From assembly GCF_020524005.1 (NCBI RefSeq), contig NZ_JAIVKK010000003.1, positions 62,001-126,000 of the forward strand: a DNA stretch of 64,000 nucleotides. The letters are read 5' to 3'. The position numbers and the translations under genes were made by a program. How positions within the stretch are numbered: the stretch's first letter is position 1; every line of letters begins with the position of its first letter. Shown here piece after piece: positions 34,655-43,830 of the stretch. This DNA is from Microbulbifer aggregans (GTDB taxonomy: Bacteria > Pseudomonadota > Gammaproteobacteria > Pseudomonadales > Cellvibrionaceae). The notes below the pieces were generated by a model. The model did not search any database. It saw only the letters and a list, made by a program, of their open reading frames with translations, and had not been told where the DNA came from.

Positions 34655-35794
34655 ATGTCAGTGATCAACACCAATATCACGGCCATGATCGGCCAGCAAA
34701 ACCTGAGCAAATCCCAAAGCGCCCTGCAGACCTCCATGGAGCGTCTGTCTTCCGGCCTGCGCATTAACAGCGCTGCCGACGACGCTGCAGGCCAGGCTAT
34801 TGCAAACCGCATGAGCGCTCAGATTACCGGTCTGTCTCAGGCTCAGCGCAACGCCAACGACGGTATCTCTGTTGCACAAACCGCGGAAGGTGCCCTGAAC
34901 CAGGTGAACGACAACCTACAGCGCATTCGTGAGCTGACTGTTCAAGCGCAGAACGACACCAACTCCCAGAGCGACCTGAACTCCATCCAGGACGAAATCA
35001 ACCAGCGCCTGTCCGAAATCGACCGCGTTTCTTCCGAAACCAACTTCAACGGCGTGAACGTTCTGGCAGAAGACCGCGGCTTTACCATTCAGGTAGGCGC
35101 CAACGATGGTGAACAGATCACCATGAACCTGAAAGAAATCAACGCCGAGACTCTGGGCCTTGATACCTTCAATGTGAACAATACTCTGGCAACTGCGGCT
35201 TCTACCGGCGACAGCATCGAAATCGATGGCCAGAGCTACACCATGACCGCTTCAGCGACCGAAACCGCATCGGATATCGTTGTCAGCGCAGGCACTCTCA
35301 CCGGCACCCCGGCAGATGGCAATACCAACAGCCTGGTTCTCGATGACGCCGGCACAGCCTATGTACGCAGCGAAACAAGCGGCGGTACTGTGAGCTACTA
35401 CGAAGCAGAAATGACTGTAACTGCGGGCACCACCTCCAGCTCCGCAACAGCCACTTACACCATTTCCGCTGACGCTGAAGCAGTGAGCTACATCACTGAA
35501 GACGCTACCGAAGTTGCTACCAGCAACCCGCTGGCCGCACTGGACTCCGCACTGAGCGACGTAGATGCCCTGCGTTCCGACCTGGGTGCAATCCAGAACC
35601 GCTTTGAGTCTGCGATCAGCAACCTGAGCACCACCGAGACCAACCTGTCTGCGGCGCGCTCTCGTATCGAAGATGCGGACTACGCAACCGAAGTATCCAA
35701 CATGACCCGCGCGCAGATTCTGCAACAAGCCGGTACTTCTGTACTGTCGCAAGCCAACCAGCTGCCGCAAAGCGTGCTGTCACTGCTGGGCTAA
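34655..35794 (+). CDS. Flagellin 2
   Basis: A 379-residue second flagellin. Its first 121 residues are identical to flagellin 1 and its C-terminal part is nearly so; the middle (about 165-290) is unrelated in detail, 12 residues longer and rich in Ser, Thr and Ala. The leader before the ATG is also duplicated (GGTGACA..CC.AGGGACA in both), so the unit copied included promoter and leader. It is followed by its own terminator. Alternative filament subunits or a graded filament are both possible. Confidence 0.95.
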   Translation: MSVINTNITAMIGQQNLSKSQSALQTSMERLSSGLRINSAADDAAGQAIANRMSAQITGLSQAQRNANDGISVAQTAEGALNQVNDNLQRIRELTVQAQNDTNSQSDLNSIQDEINQRLSEIDRVSSETNFNGVNVLAEDRGFTIQVGANDGEQITMNLKEINAETLGLDTFNVNNTLATAASTGDSIEIDGQSYTMTASATETASDIVVSAGTLTGTPADGNTNSLVLDDAGTAYVRSETSGGTVSYYEAEMTVTAGTTSSSATATYTISADAEAVSYITEDATEVATSNPLAALDSALSDVDALRSDLGAIQNRFESAISNLSTTETNLSAARSRIEDADYATEVSNMTRAQILQQAGTSVLSQANQLPQSVLSLLG

Positions 35795-35831
35795 TACCAT
35801 CCTCTCAGGGCGTACCGGCCCTGATTTTTTC

Positions 35832-35854
35832 GGCCCCTTTATGGGGCCTTTTTT
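35832..35854 (+). terminator. Terminator of flagellin 2
   Basis: GGCCCC-TTTAT-GGGGCC followed by six T. It lies 37 bp after the stop codon. Confidence 0.92.
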
Positions 35855-36022
35855 ATGCCTGCCGTACTCGTAGCCGCGCTGCTTTTCCAAAAGAAACTTT
35901 AATCCGGATTAAAAGTTCTCCCCCGGCGAAAAGCCCACAAAATACGTGGCTAATTCACCCTTTGCTCGACCTTGTCACTGTTAGGCTACAGGTAAGTTGC
36001 CAGTAAAACAGTCGAGTCCAGT

Positions 36023-39000
36023 ATGCCTGCGAAAGCGAAAGCGAACACCAGCAACAGCCAATTCAGTCGCACTCAACAGGCGTATCAGCACGCCTGGGAG
36101 CGCAAAGACTTTTCCATGGCGGAAAAGCATGCGCGCAAATTAGTCAAAAGCAGTCCTACCCAGGCGTATTCCTGGCGGGCGCTTGGTGCTTGCCAGATTG
36201 AATTGGCGCAGCCAGAACAGGCCCTGGACTCCTTGCAGGAAGCAATGCGGGTAGCACCGGACGACGCCCACGCAGCTTACCTCGCAGGCACCGCGCACCG
36301 GACCCTCAAACAATGGGATGCAGCTAAAGAACAGTTTGAGCAGGCGCTGCACTTGAATCCACGCCATGCCATGGCGCACACCCAGTACGCAAGTATCCTA
36401 CACACCAAGGGTGACACTGCGGGAGCACTCGATAGCATCCAAACCGCCAGGGCACTGGCCCCCGACAACCCGGTCATCCTCACCCAATCCATAAGCATTC
36501 ATTCAGCCGCGCGAAAAATCGCGGACGTGATGAGCGACTGTGAGCAACTGCTACGTCTGGATGACAGTAACCCGCAGTACTTCAATCTAGTTGCGGCAAA
36601 ACACTGTGAAATGGGGCTATTCGACCAGGCGGCGGAATACTACGAAAAAGCATTGGCACTGAAACCTGACTACCTGGAGGCATTCTCCAACCGGGTATTC
36701 AACGCCCACTACGATCCCAACTTGAGTGCCGAAGACATCGCCCGTCTAACGACACGCTGGCACAACGTTTTTAATCCCAAAAACCGTCCATCACGCCCGG
36801 AAACCGGGCGCGATGCCGAACGCCCGCTAACTCTGGGATTACTGTCTGCCGGATTGCGCAATCACCCAGTAGGACAAATGATTACGTCCGCGTTGGAGCA
36901 ACTGCCTGCGGCCGAGTTCAAGCTGATCGCCTACTCCACCAGCGATACCGAAGATCGCGTTACCGCACGACTGCAAAAAATTTGTTCCGGCTGGCACCGA
37001 ATGAAGGGCTATTCCGACGATGTGCTGGAAACGAAAATCCGCGAAGACAAGATCGACATCCTGATCGACCTGAGTGGTCATACCGACGGCAACCGCTTAC
37101 AACTCGTCGCCCGCGAACCCGCACCGCTGATCGTGAAATGGGTAGGCGGCCTGGTAAATACCACGGGCCTGGAGGCTATCGACTACCTGATTAGCGACGC
37201 GGTGGAAACGCCACCGGGATGCGATGAGCAATATTACGAAAACCTGATCCGCCTGCCGGATGACTATATCTGCTACATGCCTCCGAACCACGCACCAGCG
37301 GTTGGCGAATTACCGGCACGACGCCAGGGCCACATCACTTTTGGCTGCCTGAACAACCCCGCCAAACTGAATGACACCCTGATTCGCGAATGGGCCACCC
37401 TGCTACACGAAGTGGCCAACAGCCAGCTGCTGCTGCGCAGTGCACAGTACAGCGATCCCACTTTTTGCGAGCGCGTGTGGCAACGATTTGAAACAGCGGG
37501 TATCGAGCGCTCGCGTATTGTTATGGAAGGCCCGGCCGCGCATGCCGAATTCCTGGATACCTATAACCGCATTGATATTGCACTGGACCCCTGGCCCTAC
37601 TCCGGCGGCCTCACCACCTGCGAAGCGCTACTGATGGGCGTGCCGGTGATCACCCTGCCCGGCCCCACGTTTGCCGGGCGTCACGCCGCGACGCATTTGG
37701 TGAATGCCGGTCTGCCCGAATTGGTGGTTGATAGTTGGGAGAGCTACCGCACGCAGGCACGCAACCTGGCCGGTGACCTGGACAGCCTGGGTACCATTCG
37801 CCAACACTTACGTGAAATTCTGAAACAATCCCCGGTGTGCGATGCGCCCCGTTTCGCTGGCCATCTGACCACCGCACTGCGCGGTATCTGGCAGCGTCAC
37901 TGCCTAGAGCAGGCCCCGGCCGCACTGACCTTTAAGCGTGACGGCAGCGCGCTCTTCGAAGGTCAGGCTGCACCGCTGCAACCACGACAAACCGAAGGAC
38001 CGAATCTCCTCGAAGCGAGCTACAGCGACGAGAAAGACAGTTTTCAGTTCAATTTCAACGGCAAGCTGATCGTCCTCGATAACGGTGGCCGCCTGCTGGA
38101 AGAAGATATGGCGGAAACGCTCGGTAAACTCGGGGCTTTTGAGCAGCTGATCTTCGACCCCACAAGCCGCCATCTCGGCACTGAGCAGAAAAATGGCCTG
38201 CAGTATTTCCCAAACACCAGCCTTGGCAACGGTGCCCCCGCAACCATGTACGCCTGCCTGGATCCTGCGCTGAGTTCGGCCCTGCGACCCATAGATAGCA
38301 CTGACCCAAATAGCCGGGTGCTGGCCGAATTGCCCCTGCCGACCATTGCCCTGGACAGTATTGAAGGCCTGCCAGGTCTCGACTGGCTGATACTCGACCA
38401 ACGCAGTGAATCCCCAGCAATTTTGCAGGCGGGAAAAAATTTGCTGGCGTCCACACTGTTGCTACAGGTGCGGGTATTGATCCAGCCTTTCTATGAAGGT
38501 CAGCCGGATATTGGTGCCATTACCAAGTGGACTCACCAGCATGGCTTCCAGCTCTACCGTTTCGAGCGTCCGCAACATGTGAGCCGCCTGCCCAGAGAAA
38601 TGGCCGCAGATTACCCAGCCACACAGCTACACGCGATAGACATGCTGTTTATCCCGGATGCCCGCAGGATGCTTGAACTCGACGGCAGCCAAAGAGAAAA
38701 ACTTGCGTTCCTGTTGCATACCGTCTTCGGTTATTACGACCTCACCTATGATTTGATCAGTATGGACAGCGCTGAACGTGCCGCGCAGTACCTGCAGGAA
38801 ACCAAATCCCCTGCGGATTCAGCTCAGCAAAACGCCTCCCCTAAACCACAGCACGCTGTGAGCATTCCGGATGCCCCCTTTATGTCTGAAGCCGAGCGCG
38901 CACTGTTCAAATCCCACATTGCGCGTGCTGCACGCTACTTCGAATTCGGTTCCGGTGGCTCCACCGTATGGGCCTGCGAAGCGGGCCTTACGGTACACGG

Positions 39001-39436
39001 TGTTGAAAGCGATGAAGACTGGGTAAATGCGTTGAGAGACCAGCTGGGTGAACACTGCCAGGTACAAGCTGTGGATATCGGCCCCACCCGCGAATGGGGA
39101 TTCCCCGTTGGCCATACCGGCCGCGCTCGCTTCCCGGACTATAGCGAAGCAATCCTGCATTACGACTGCAGCTTCGACCTGGTATTGGTGGATGGCCGCT
39201 TCCGTGTCGCATGTACACTTAATGCCATCCGGCAGACTCTCAATACCGCGGTAAACCCGCAGTCTACCCGGTTCTTCATTCACGACTTCTGGAACCGAAA
39301 GCACTACCACGCAGTACTGGAGTTCCTCGAGGAAGTGGAATCCGCAGAAACGGCCGGCGTATTCCGAATCAAGCCCGATCTGGATATGCAGAAATTAACG
39401 GAGTTGCTGGAGCGCTACCGTTACCAGCCGGATTAA
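36023..39436 (+). CDS. TPR / O-GlcNAc-transferase-like / FkbM-like / methyltransferase fusion, probable flagellin modification enzyme
   Basis: A 1137-residue multidomain protein. Residues 15-225 are TPR repeats (for example WRALGACQIELAQPEQALDS). Residues 265-625 match the SPINDLY/OGT (GT41) catalytic region: LIDLSGHTDGNRL at 347-359, APLIVKWVGG near 367, GCLNNPAKLN near 441 with the UDP-binding Lys, and LDPWPYSGGLTTCEALLMGV at 521-540. Residues 640-925 look like a degenerate FkbM methyltransferase (ALDSIEGLPGLDWLILD). Residues 947-1137 form a class I methyltransferase-like domain with FEFGSGGST (about 973-981) and LVLVDGRF. It lies between two flagellins and flaG, so flagellin O-glycosylation with methylated sugar is a sensible inference. 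No signal peptide is seen, so it acts in the cytoplasm. Confidence 0.8.
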   Translation: MPAKAKANTSNSQFSRTQQAYQHAWERKDFSMAEKHARKLVKSSPTQAYSWRALGACQIELAQPEQALDSLQEAMRVAPDDAHAAYLAGTAHRTLKQWDAAKEQFEQALHLNPRHAMAHTQYASILHTKGDTAGALDSIQTARALAPDNPVILTQSISIHSAARKIADVMSDCEQLLRLDDSNPQYFNLVAAKHCEMGLFDQAAEYYEKALALKPDYLEAFSNRVFNAHYDPNLSAEDIARLTTRWHNVFNPKNRPSRPETGRDAERPLTLGLLSAGLRNHPVGQMITSALEQLPAAEFKLIAYSTSDTEDRVTARLQKICSGWHRMKGYSDDVLETKIREDKIDILIDLSGHTDGNRLQLVAREPAPLIVKWVGGLVNTTGLEAIDYLISDAVETPPGCDEQYYENLIRLPDDYICYMPPNHAPAVGELPARRQGHITFGCLNNPAKLNDTLIREWATLLHEVANSQLLLRSAQYSDPTFCERVWQRFETAGIERSRIVMEGPAAHAEFLDTYNRIDIALDPWPYSGGLTTCEALLMGVPVITLPGPTFAGRHAATHLVNAGLPELVVDSWESYRTQARNLAGDLDSLGTIRQHLREILKQSPVCDAPRFAGHLTTALRGIWQRHCLEQAPAALTFKRDGSALFEGQAAPLQPRQTEGPNLLEASYSDEKDSFQFNFNGKLIVLDNGGRLLEEDMAETLGKLGAFEQLIFDPTSRHLGTEQKNGLQYFPNTSLGNGAPATMYACLDPALSSALRPIDSTDPNSRVLAELPLPTIALDSIEGLPGLDWLILDQRSESPAILQAGKNLLASTLLLQVRVLIQPFYEGQPDIGAITKWTHQHGFQLYRFERPQHVSRLPREMAADYPATQLHAIDMLFIPDARRMLELDGSQREKLAFLLHTVFGYYDLTYDLISMDSAERAAQYLQETKSPADSAQQNASPKPQHAVSIPDAPFMSEAERALFKSHIARAARYFEFGSGGSTVWACEAGLTVHGVESDEDWVNALRDQLGEHCQVQAVDIGPTREWGFPVGHTGRARFPDYSEAILHYDCSFDLVLVDGRFRVACTLNAIRQTLNTAVNPQSTRFFIHDFWNRKHYHAVLEFLEEVESAETAGVFRIKPDLDMQKLTELLERYRYQPD

Positions 39437-39459
39437 GTTTCCGACTCACGGGCCGATAC
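39433..39459 (+). promoter_or_regulatory. Sigma-28 promoter of flaG
   Basis: TTAAGTTT, exactly 11 nt, GCCGATAC, one mismatch to consensus in each box. It overlaps the last bases of the preceding gene and ends 34 bp before the flaG start. Confidence 0.82.
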
Positions 39460-39493
39460 CTCTCTTCAGTTTTATCTGGAAAAGGAACGGCCC

Positions 39494-39844
39494 GTGGCTT
39501 CCCTCATCGAAAAGACTGTAGCGCAGTCAGTACCCTCCCAGTTTTCCTATATTGCTGGCCGTCAGCGCGTGGAAAAGGCACTCGCACAGATAGCGGTTAG
39601 CGCCAAAACAGAAAATGAAGTAATTAGTCACGGTGATCTGTTGAAGCCCATAGAGCGCGTCAACAAAGTATTGCGTAACTACAGTGTTCAATTCGAGATT
39701 AGTGAAGACTCAGGGCGCACAGTGATCCGGCTAGTGGATCGGGAGAATGGCGAACTGATTCGGCAGATACCGCCGGAAGAGGCACTGAACGCAGCCCAGC
39801 GCCTGGAGGATATCAAGGGAATACTGCTAAAACTGCAGGCCTGA
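39494..39844 (+). CDS. flaG: FlaG-family flagellar protein
   Basis: A 116-residue protein of the FlaG family, which influences filament length. The C-terminal half has the signature FEISEDSGRTVIRLVDRENG and ELIRQIPPEEAL, with RLEDIKGILL at the end. Translation starts at GTG 39494 after AAAGGA. It has its own sigma-28 promoter and ends 6 bp from the stop of fliE on the opposite strand. Confidence 0.85.
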   Translation: MASLIEKTVAQSVPSQFSYIAGRQRVEKALAQIAVSAKTENEVISHGDLLKPIERVNKVLRNYSVQFEISEDSGRTVIRLVDRENGELIRQIPPEEALNAAQRLEDIKGILLKLQA

Positions 39845-39850
39845 CCGAAA

Positions 39851-40180
39851 TCAAACCTGCATATTCATAATATCTTTATACGCATTAAGTAAGCGGTTAC
39901 GTACCTGCACGCCTATCTCAAATGCAATACTGGCCTTCTGCCCGGCAATCATCACTTCGTGCAGTGCCACATCCGGGTCACCACTCTGAAAAGCACGCGA
40001 CTTCGACGCGCTGTCATTTTGCAGTGTATTAATTCGTTCGAGGCTGGTGCGCAGTGCGGCACTGAAGCCACCGCCCACCGCCAGATCGACCGGCGCGCTC
40101 TTGCCCGCGGCCTCGCCGGCCAGGCCCTGCATCTGGTTGAGCAGGCTTTGCATCTGCACAGTAGTGGTCGGTGTGGTCAT
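39851..40180 (-). CDS. fliE: Flagellar MS ring-rod junction protein
   Basis: FliE joins the MS ring to the rod. The 109-residue protein from the ATG at 40180 has the C-terminal FliE signature ALHEVMIAGQKASIAFEIGV and VRNRLLNAYKDIMNMQV. An open frame extends upstream to 40255, but those residues are unlike FliE and lack a ribosome site. It is divergent from fliF, as in enterics. Confidence 0.92.
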   Translation of the reverse strand: MTTPTTTVQMQSLLNQMQGLAGEAAGKSAPVDLAVGGGFSAALRTSLERINTLQNDSASKSRAFQSGDPDVALHEVMIAGQKASIAFEIGVQVRNRLLNAYKDIMNMQV

Positions 40181-40402
40181 GATTGCATCTCTTGTTATTC
40201 CGCAGCGCAAAGGTATCAGTGCCGGCGCGCAACCCAAGCGACCAATTAGCGGCAAAACATTGGGCTTTTCTTTCCTTTACCTCTTCCCCGGCTGTCGATA
40301 ATCAGCGCAGCTTCCCAAACCGCCTTCAAAGTAGGATGAACAAGCAGTAATGCCTTCAACAAACCGAACGAAGCCCAGTATCCACTGCGGAGATGCCCCG
40401 CG

Positions 40403-42106
40403 ATGAGCAGCGCAACCCAGAGCGCGGCCGCGCCGGCACAGTCCCTGAACCAGCTGTCTGCGCGATTGCTGGCCAATCCGCTGATCCCGCTATTGGTAGC
40501 GGGCGCTGCTGCCATTGCGCTGGTGGCGGCGGTGCTTCTGTGGTCACAGGCACCGCAATACCGGGTACTGTTCAGTAATCTCAGCGAGGAAGACGGTGGT
40601 CGTATTATTGGCGAGCTGGAAAGCCGCGCGATCCCGTACGAATTCAGCCAGGGCGGCCGCACCTTGCTGGTGCCGGACGACCAGGTCTACCGGTTGCGCC
40701 TGCAGCTCGCCGAGCAGGGCCTCCCCAGTGGTGGCAACGCCGGCTTTGAGATCATGGACCGCCAGGCCTTCGGTATCAGCCAGTTTGCCGAGCGAGTGAA
40801 TTTCCAGCGCAGCCTGCAGGGCGAGCTGGCCAGTTCCATCGAATCCCTCGGCCCGGTCACCCGCGCGCGCGTGCACCTGTCCATGGCCAAGCCCTCGGTA
40901 TTTATTCGCGAGCGCGAGCCGGCCAAGGCATCCGTGATTCTCACCCTGGCCCCCGGCCGGGTTTTGGGCGATGGCCAGGCCGCGGCCATCGTGCACCTGG
41001 TATCGAGCAGCGTGCCGGATCTCGGGGCCGACCATGTCACCCTGGTGGATCAGAACGGCCGCCTGCTGTCGCGCCCGGGCTCTGACGAGAACAGCCTCGA
41101 CGGCACCCAGCTGGACTACGTGCATACCATTGAAGCCAGTTACCAACAGCGGATCGAGCGTATTCTCGAGCCGATGCTCGGCAGCCACAATGTACGCGCG
41201 CAGGTAACCGCCCAGGTAGATTTTGACCGCCGCGAAGAAACCAGCGAACGCTACAGCCCCAACCAGGACGGCCAGCCAGCCGCGGTGCGCAGCAAGCAGC
41301 ACAACACCGACTTTAACGGCGATGCCGCGAGCATCGGCGGTATTCCCGGCGCCCTCACCAACACCCCGCCCGGCAGTGCACCTTCCACCATCGACGGCAA
41401 GAACAAAAAAGAGAAGGAAGATACCGCTGAAGACCGCAGCCGTCTGCGCCAGGAACAGCTGGTCAATTACGAAATCGATCGCGATATCACCCATATCCAG
41501 CGTCAGCGCGGCCGCGTGGAGCGCCTGACTGCCGCCGTGGTGGTGAACTACCGTGAAGTCACCGATGAGGAAGGCGCTGTAACACAGGCACCGCTGAGCG
41601 AAGCAGAGCTGCAGCACATTGAACAGCTGGTACGCCAGGCCATGGGTTTTTCAGAGACCCGCGGCGATGGCCTGGAAGTGGTCAACAGCCCCTTCTCTCC
41701 GAAAGAAGAAAGCGTATTACCGGAACTGGCCTGGCACGAAGACCCGTTCTGGCGTCAGTTGATGCTGGCCTTCGGCCGCTATCTGCTGATCGGCATCACC
41801 ATGCTGTTTGCATTCCGCTGGCTGGTGCGCCCGCTGCTTGAGCGCCACGTACAGCTGAGCGCTGCAACACCGGCAGCCGCCGCAATTCCCGCGCCCCAAC
41901 AAACCGCACAGACACCGGCCACGGCACCGGCGGAAGTCGCAGAAGGCAGAGAAAACTACGAGGAAGAGCCCCCGGAACCGCAGCCGCGCCGCAAGCGCCG
42001 CTCCTCAGTCTACGAACAGAACCTGCTGGACCTGCAGGGAATGGCAAAAGACGATCCGGCCATGGTGGCAATGATCGTACGCAGCTGGATAAGCCAGAAT
42101 GACTAA
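40403..42106 (+). CDS. fliF: Flagellar MS-ring protein
   Basis: FliF forms the MS ring in the inner membrane. The 567-residue protein has a membrane segment at about 28-48, the YscJ-like ring domain YRVLFSNLSEEDGG and VPDDQVYRLRLQLAEQGLPSG, a long periplasmic part, a second membrane segment near 452-474 (LLIGITMLFAFRWLV), and a C-terminal FliG-binding tail with PAMVAMIVRSWI. It is the first gene of a fliFGHIJK operon and overlaps fliG by 8 bp. Confidence 0.95.
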   Translation: MSSATQSAAAPAQSLNQLSARLLANPLIPLLVAGAAAIALVAAVLLWSQAPQYRVLFSNLSEEDGGRIIGELESRAIPYEFSQGGRTLLVPDDQVYRLRLQLAEQGLPSGGNAGFEIMDRQAFGISQFAERVNFQRSLQGELASSIESLGPVTRARVHLSMAKPSVFIREREPAKASVILTLAPGRVLGDGQAAAIVHLVSSSVPDLGADHVTLVDQNGRLLSRPGSDENSLDGTQLDYVHTIEASYQQRIERILEPMLGSHNVRAQVTAQVDFDRREETSERYSPNQDGQPAAVRSKQHNTDFNGDAASIGGIPGALTNTPPGSAPSTIDGKNKKEKEDTAEDRSRLRQEQLVNYEIDRDITHIQRQRGRVERLTAAVVVNYREVTDEEGAVTQAPLSEAELQHIEQLVRQAMGFSETRGDGLEVVNSPFSPKEESVLPELAWHEDPFWRQLMLAFGRYLLIGITMLFAFRWLVRPLLERHVQLSAATPAAAAIPAPQQTAQTPATAPAEVAEGRENYEEEPPEPQPRRKRRSSVYEQNLLDLQGMAKDDPAMVAMIVRSWISQND

Positions 42107-43133
42107 TAACGTCCATTTACAAAACGCCATGCAGCGCGAAAAAAAGATGAGCAATCTGCGCCGCAGCGCCATCCTGTTGCTCGCGCTGGATGAAGACGCC
42201 GCAGCGGAAGTGTTCAAGCACCTGAGTGCCCGTGAAGTGCAGGATATCAGCCAGGAGATGGCCTCCCTGCGCACGGTCACCCACGATGAAATGCGTACCG
42301 TACTGCGGGACTTCCACATGGAATCCGAGGAGTTCGGTGCGCTCAACCTCTACTCGAGCGACCGTATCCGCGCGGTACTGACCAAGGCGCTGGGCAACGA
42401 GCGCGCCTCCAGCCTGCTGGAAGATATTTTCGAAATGACGTCCAGTGAGTCAGGCATTGATGCACTCAATATCATGGACGCAAATACCGTGGCGGAAATG
42501 ATCCGCGACGAGCACCCGCAGATCATCGCCACCATCCTCGTGCACCTCGAACGCCGACAGGCGGCGGCGGTGCTGGAATATTTCGAGGAAAAACTGCGCG
42601 AGGACGTGGTGTTGCGTATCGCCACCTTCAGCGGTGTGCAGCCGGCGGCCTTGCAGGAACTTACCGAGGTGCTCACCGGCATGCTCGACGGCCAGAACCT
42701 GAAGCGCGCGAAGATGGGCGGCGCCCGCACCGCGGCGGAAATTCTCAACCTGATGAATTCCAATGCCGAGGAAACGGTCATCGATCGCGTGCGCGAACAC
42801 AGCGAAGACCTGGCCCAGAAGATCATCGACGAAATGTTCCTGTTCGAAAACCTGCTGGATCTCGACAACCGCGCGATTCAGCTGGTGCTGAAGGAAGTGG
42901 ACAACAAGCAGCTGGTCACCGCGCTCAAGGGCAGCAACCCCGCGCTGCTGGAAAAATTCCTGCACAACATGTCCAGCCGTGCCGGCACCCTGCTGCGCGA
43001 AGAGCTGGAGGCCAGCGGACCACTGCGTATGTCGCAGGTGGAGCGCGAACGCAAAGCGATCCTGCAGATTGTGCGCCGCCTGGCAGATTCCGGAGAAATC
43101 GTCCTGAGTGGTGGAGAAGAGGTTTATGTCTGA
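42099..43133 (+). CDS. fliG: Flagellar motor switch protein FliG
   Basis: FliG couples stator torque to the rotor. The 344-residue protein has RRSAILLLALDEDAAAEVFK at the start, EHPQIIATILVHLERRQAA (the EHPQ motif) in the middle domain, and a C-terminal armadillo domain with FENLLDLDNRAIQ and the charged ridge typical of the motor. It ends in [10 protein letters not shown]. It overlaps fliF by 8 bp and fliH by 8 bp. Confidence 0.96.
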   Translation: MTNNVHLQNAMQREKKMSNLRRSAILLLALDEDAAAEVFKHLSAREVQDISQEMASLRTVTHDEMRTVLRDFHMESEEFGALNLYSSDRIRAVLTKALGNERASSLLEDIFEMTSSESGIDALNIMDANTVAEMIRDEHPQIIATILVHLERRQAAAVLEYFEEKLREDVVLRIATFSGVQPAALQELTEVLTGMLDGQNLKRAKMGGARTAAEILNLMNSNAEETVIDRVREHSEDLAQKIIDEMFLFENLLDLDNRAIQLVLKEVDNKQLVTALKGSNPALLEKFLHNMSSRAGTLLREELEASGPLRMSQVERERKAILQIVRRLADSGEIVLSGGEEVYV

Positions 43134-43830
43134 GACCACGATCCCGGAAGCGGCCACAGCAAACGAATCCGACGGTATTACCTGGCGCCGCTGGCAGCCC
43201 GACGACCTCACTGGCAATCGCGCCCGCGAGCGCCGCGAGTCGGCACAGCGTACGCTCACTGAAGAACTCAAGATCCTGCGCGAGCAGGCCCGCGCAGAGG
43301 GCCTGCGCGAGGGCTATGACGCGGGCTTCACCGAGGGTTACGAAAAAGGCGAACAGGAAGGCCGCACCGCCGGCCTCGCAGAAACAGAACAGCAGCGGGA
43401 TGCGCTGCTTGCACCACTGGCCGAACTGGCGCGCAACTTCAGTGACGCTTTGGCATCCCTCGATAGCGACATCGCCGAAGACATCAGCGCCCTCGCCATC
43501 GCCGTCGGCCGCCAGCTCGCTGACGATGCCCTGCAGGCGCAACCCCAGCAGGTTGCGGAGCTGGTGCGTTCCCTGTTGCGGGACGAGCCAACCCTGAATG
43601 GCGGCACCCGACTGTGGCTGCATCCGGACGATCTGGTTCTGGTTCAGCAGGTGCTCAGCGCAGAACTGGAAGGCGCCGGCTGGCGACTGGATCAGGATCC
43701 GCGCATTGCGCGTGGCGGCTGCCGGGTAACCACCGCCAGTGGCGAGATCGATGCGAGCCGCGATACCCGCTGGCAGGCACTGCTGTCACGAGTAGGGCCA
43801 GCCAACAATAATTCCGGAGCGCCGCAGTGA
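43126..43830 (+). CDS. fliH: Flagellar assembly protein FliH
   Basis: FliH regulates the FliI ATPase and links it to the C ring. The 234-residue protein from the ATG at 43126 has an acidic, Trp-rich start ([11 protein letters not shown], the segment that binds FliN/FlhA in enterics), then glycine-spaced repeats [20 protein letters not shown] and a C-terminal FliH domain [15 protein letters not shown]. The chosen start follows GGAGAAGAGG inside the fliG end; an in-frame start at 43108 lies further upstream. Confidence 0.92.
   Translation: MSETTIPEAATANESDGITWRRWQPDDLTGNRARERRESAQRTLTEELKILREQARAEGLREGYDAGFTEGYEKGEQEGRTAGLAETEQQRDALLAPLAELARNFSDALASLDSDIAEDISALAIAVGRQLADDALQAQPQQVAELVRSLLRDEPTLNGGTRLWLHPDDLVLVQQVLSAELEGAGWRLDQDPRIARGGCRVTTASGEIDASRDTRWQALLSRVGPANNNSGAPQ

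Noticed and set aside
35860..36022. Sigma-28 promoter before the TPR/OGT fusion gene
   Set aside because: TTAAAAGTT and GCGAAAAG are present but with wrong spacing; no acceptable TAAAG-N14-GCCGA match was found.
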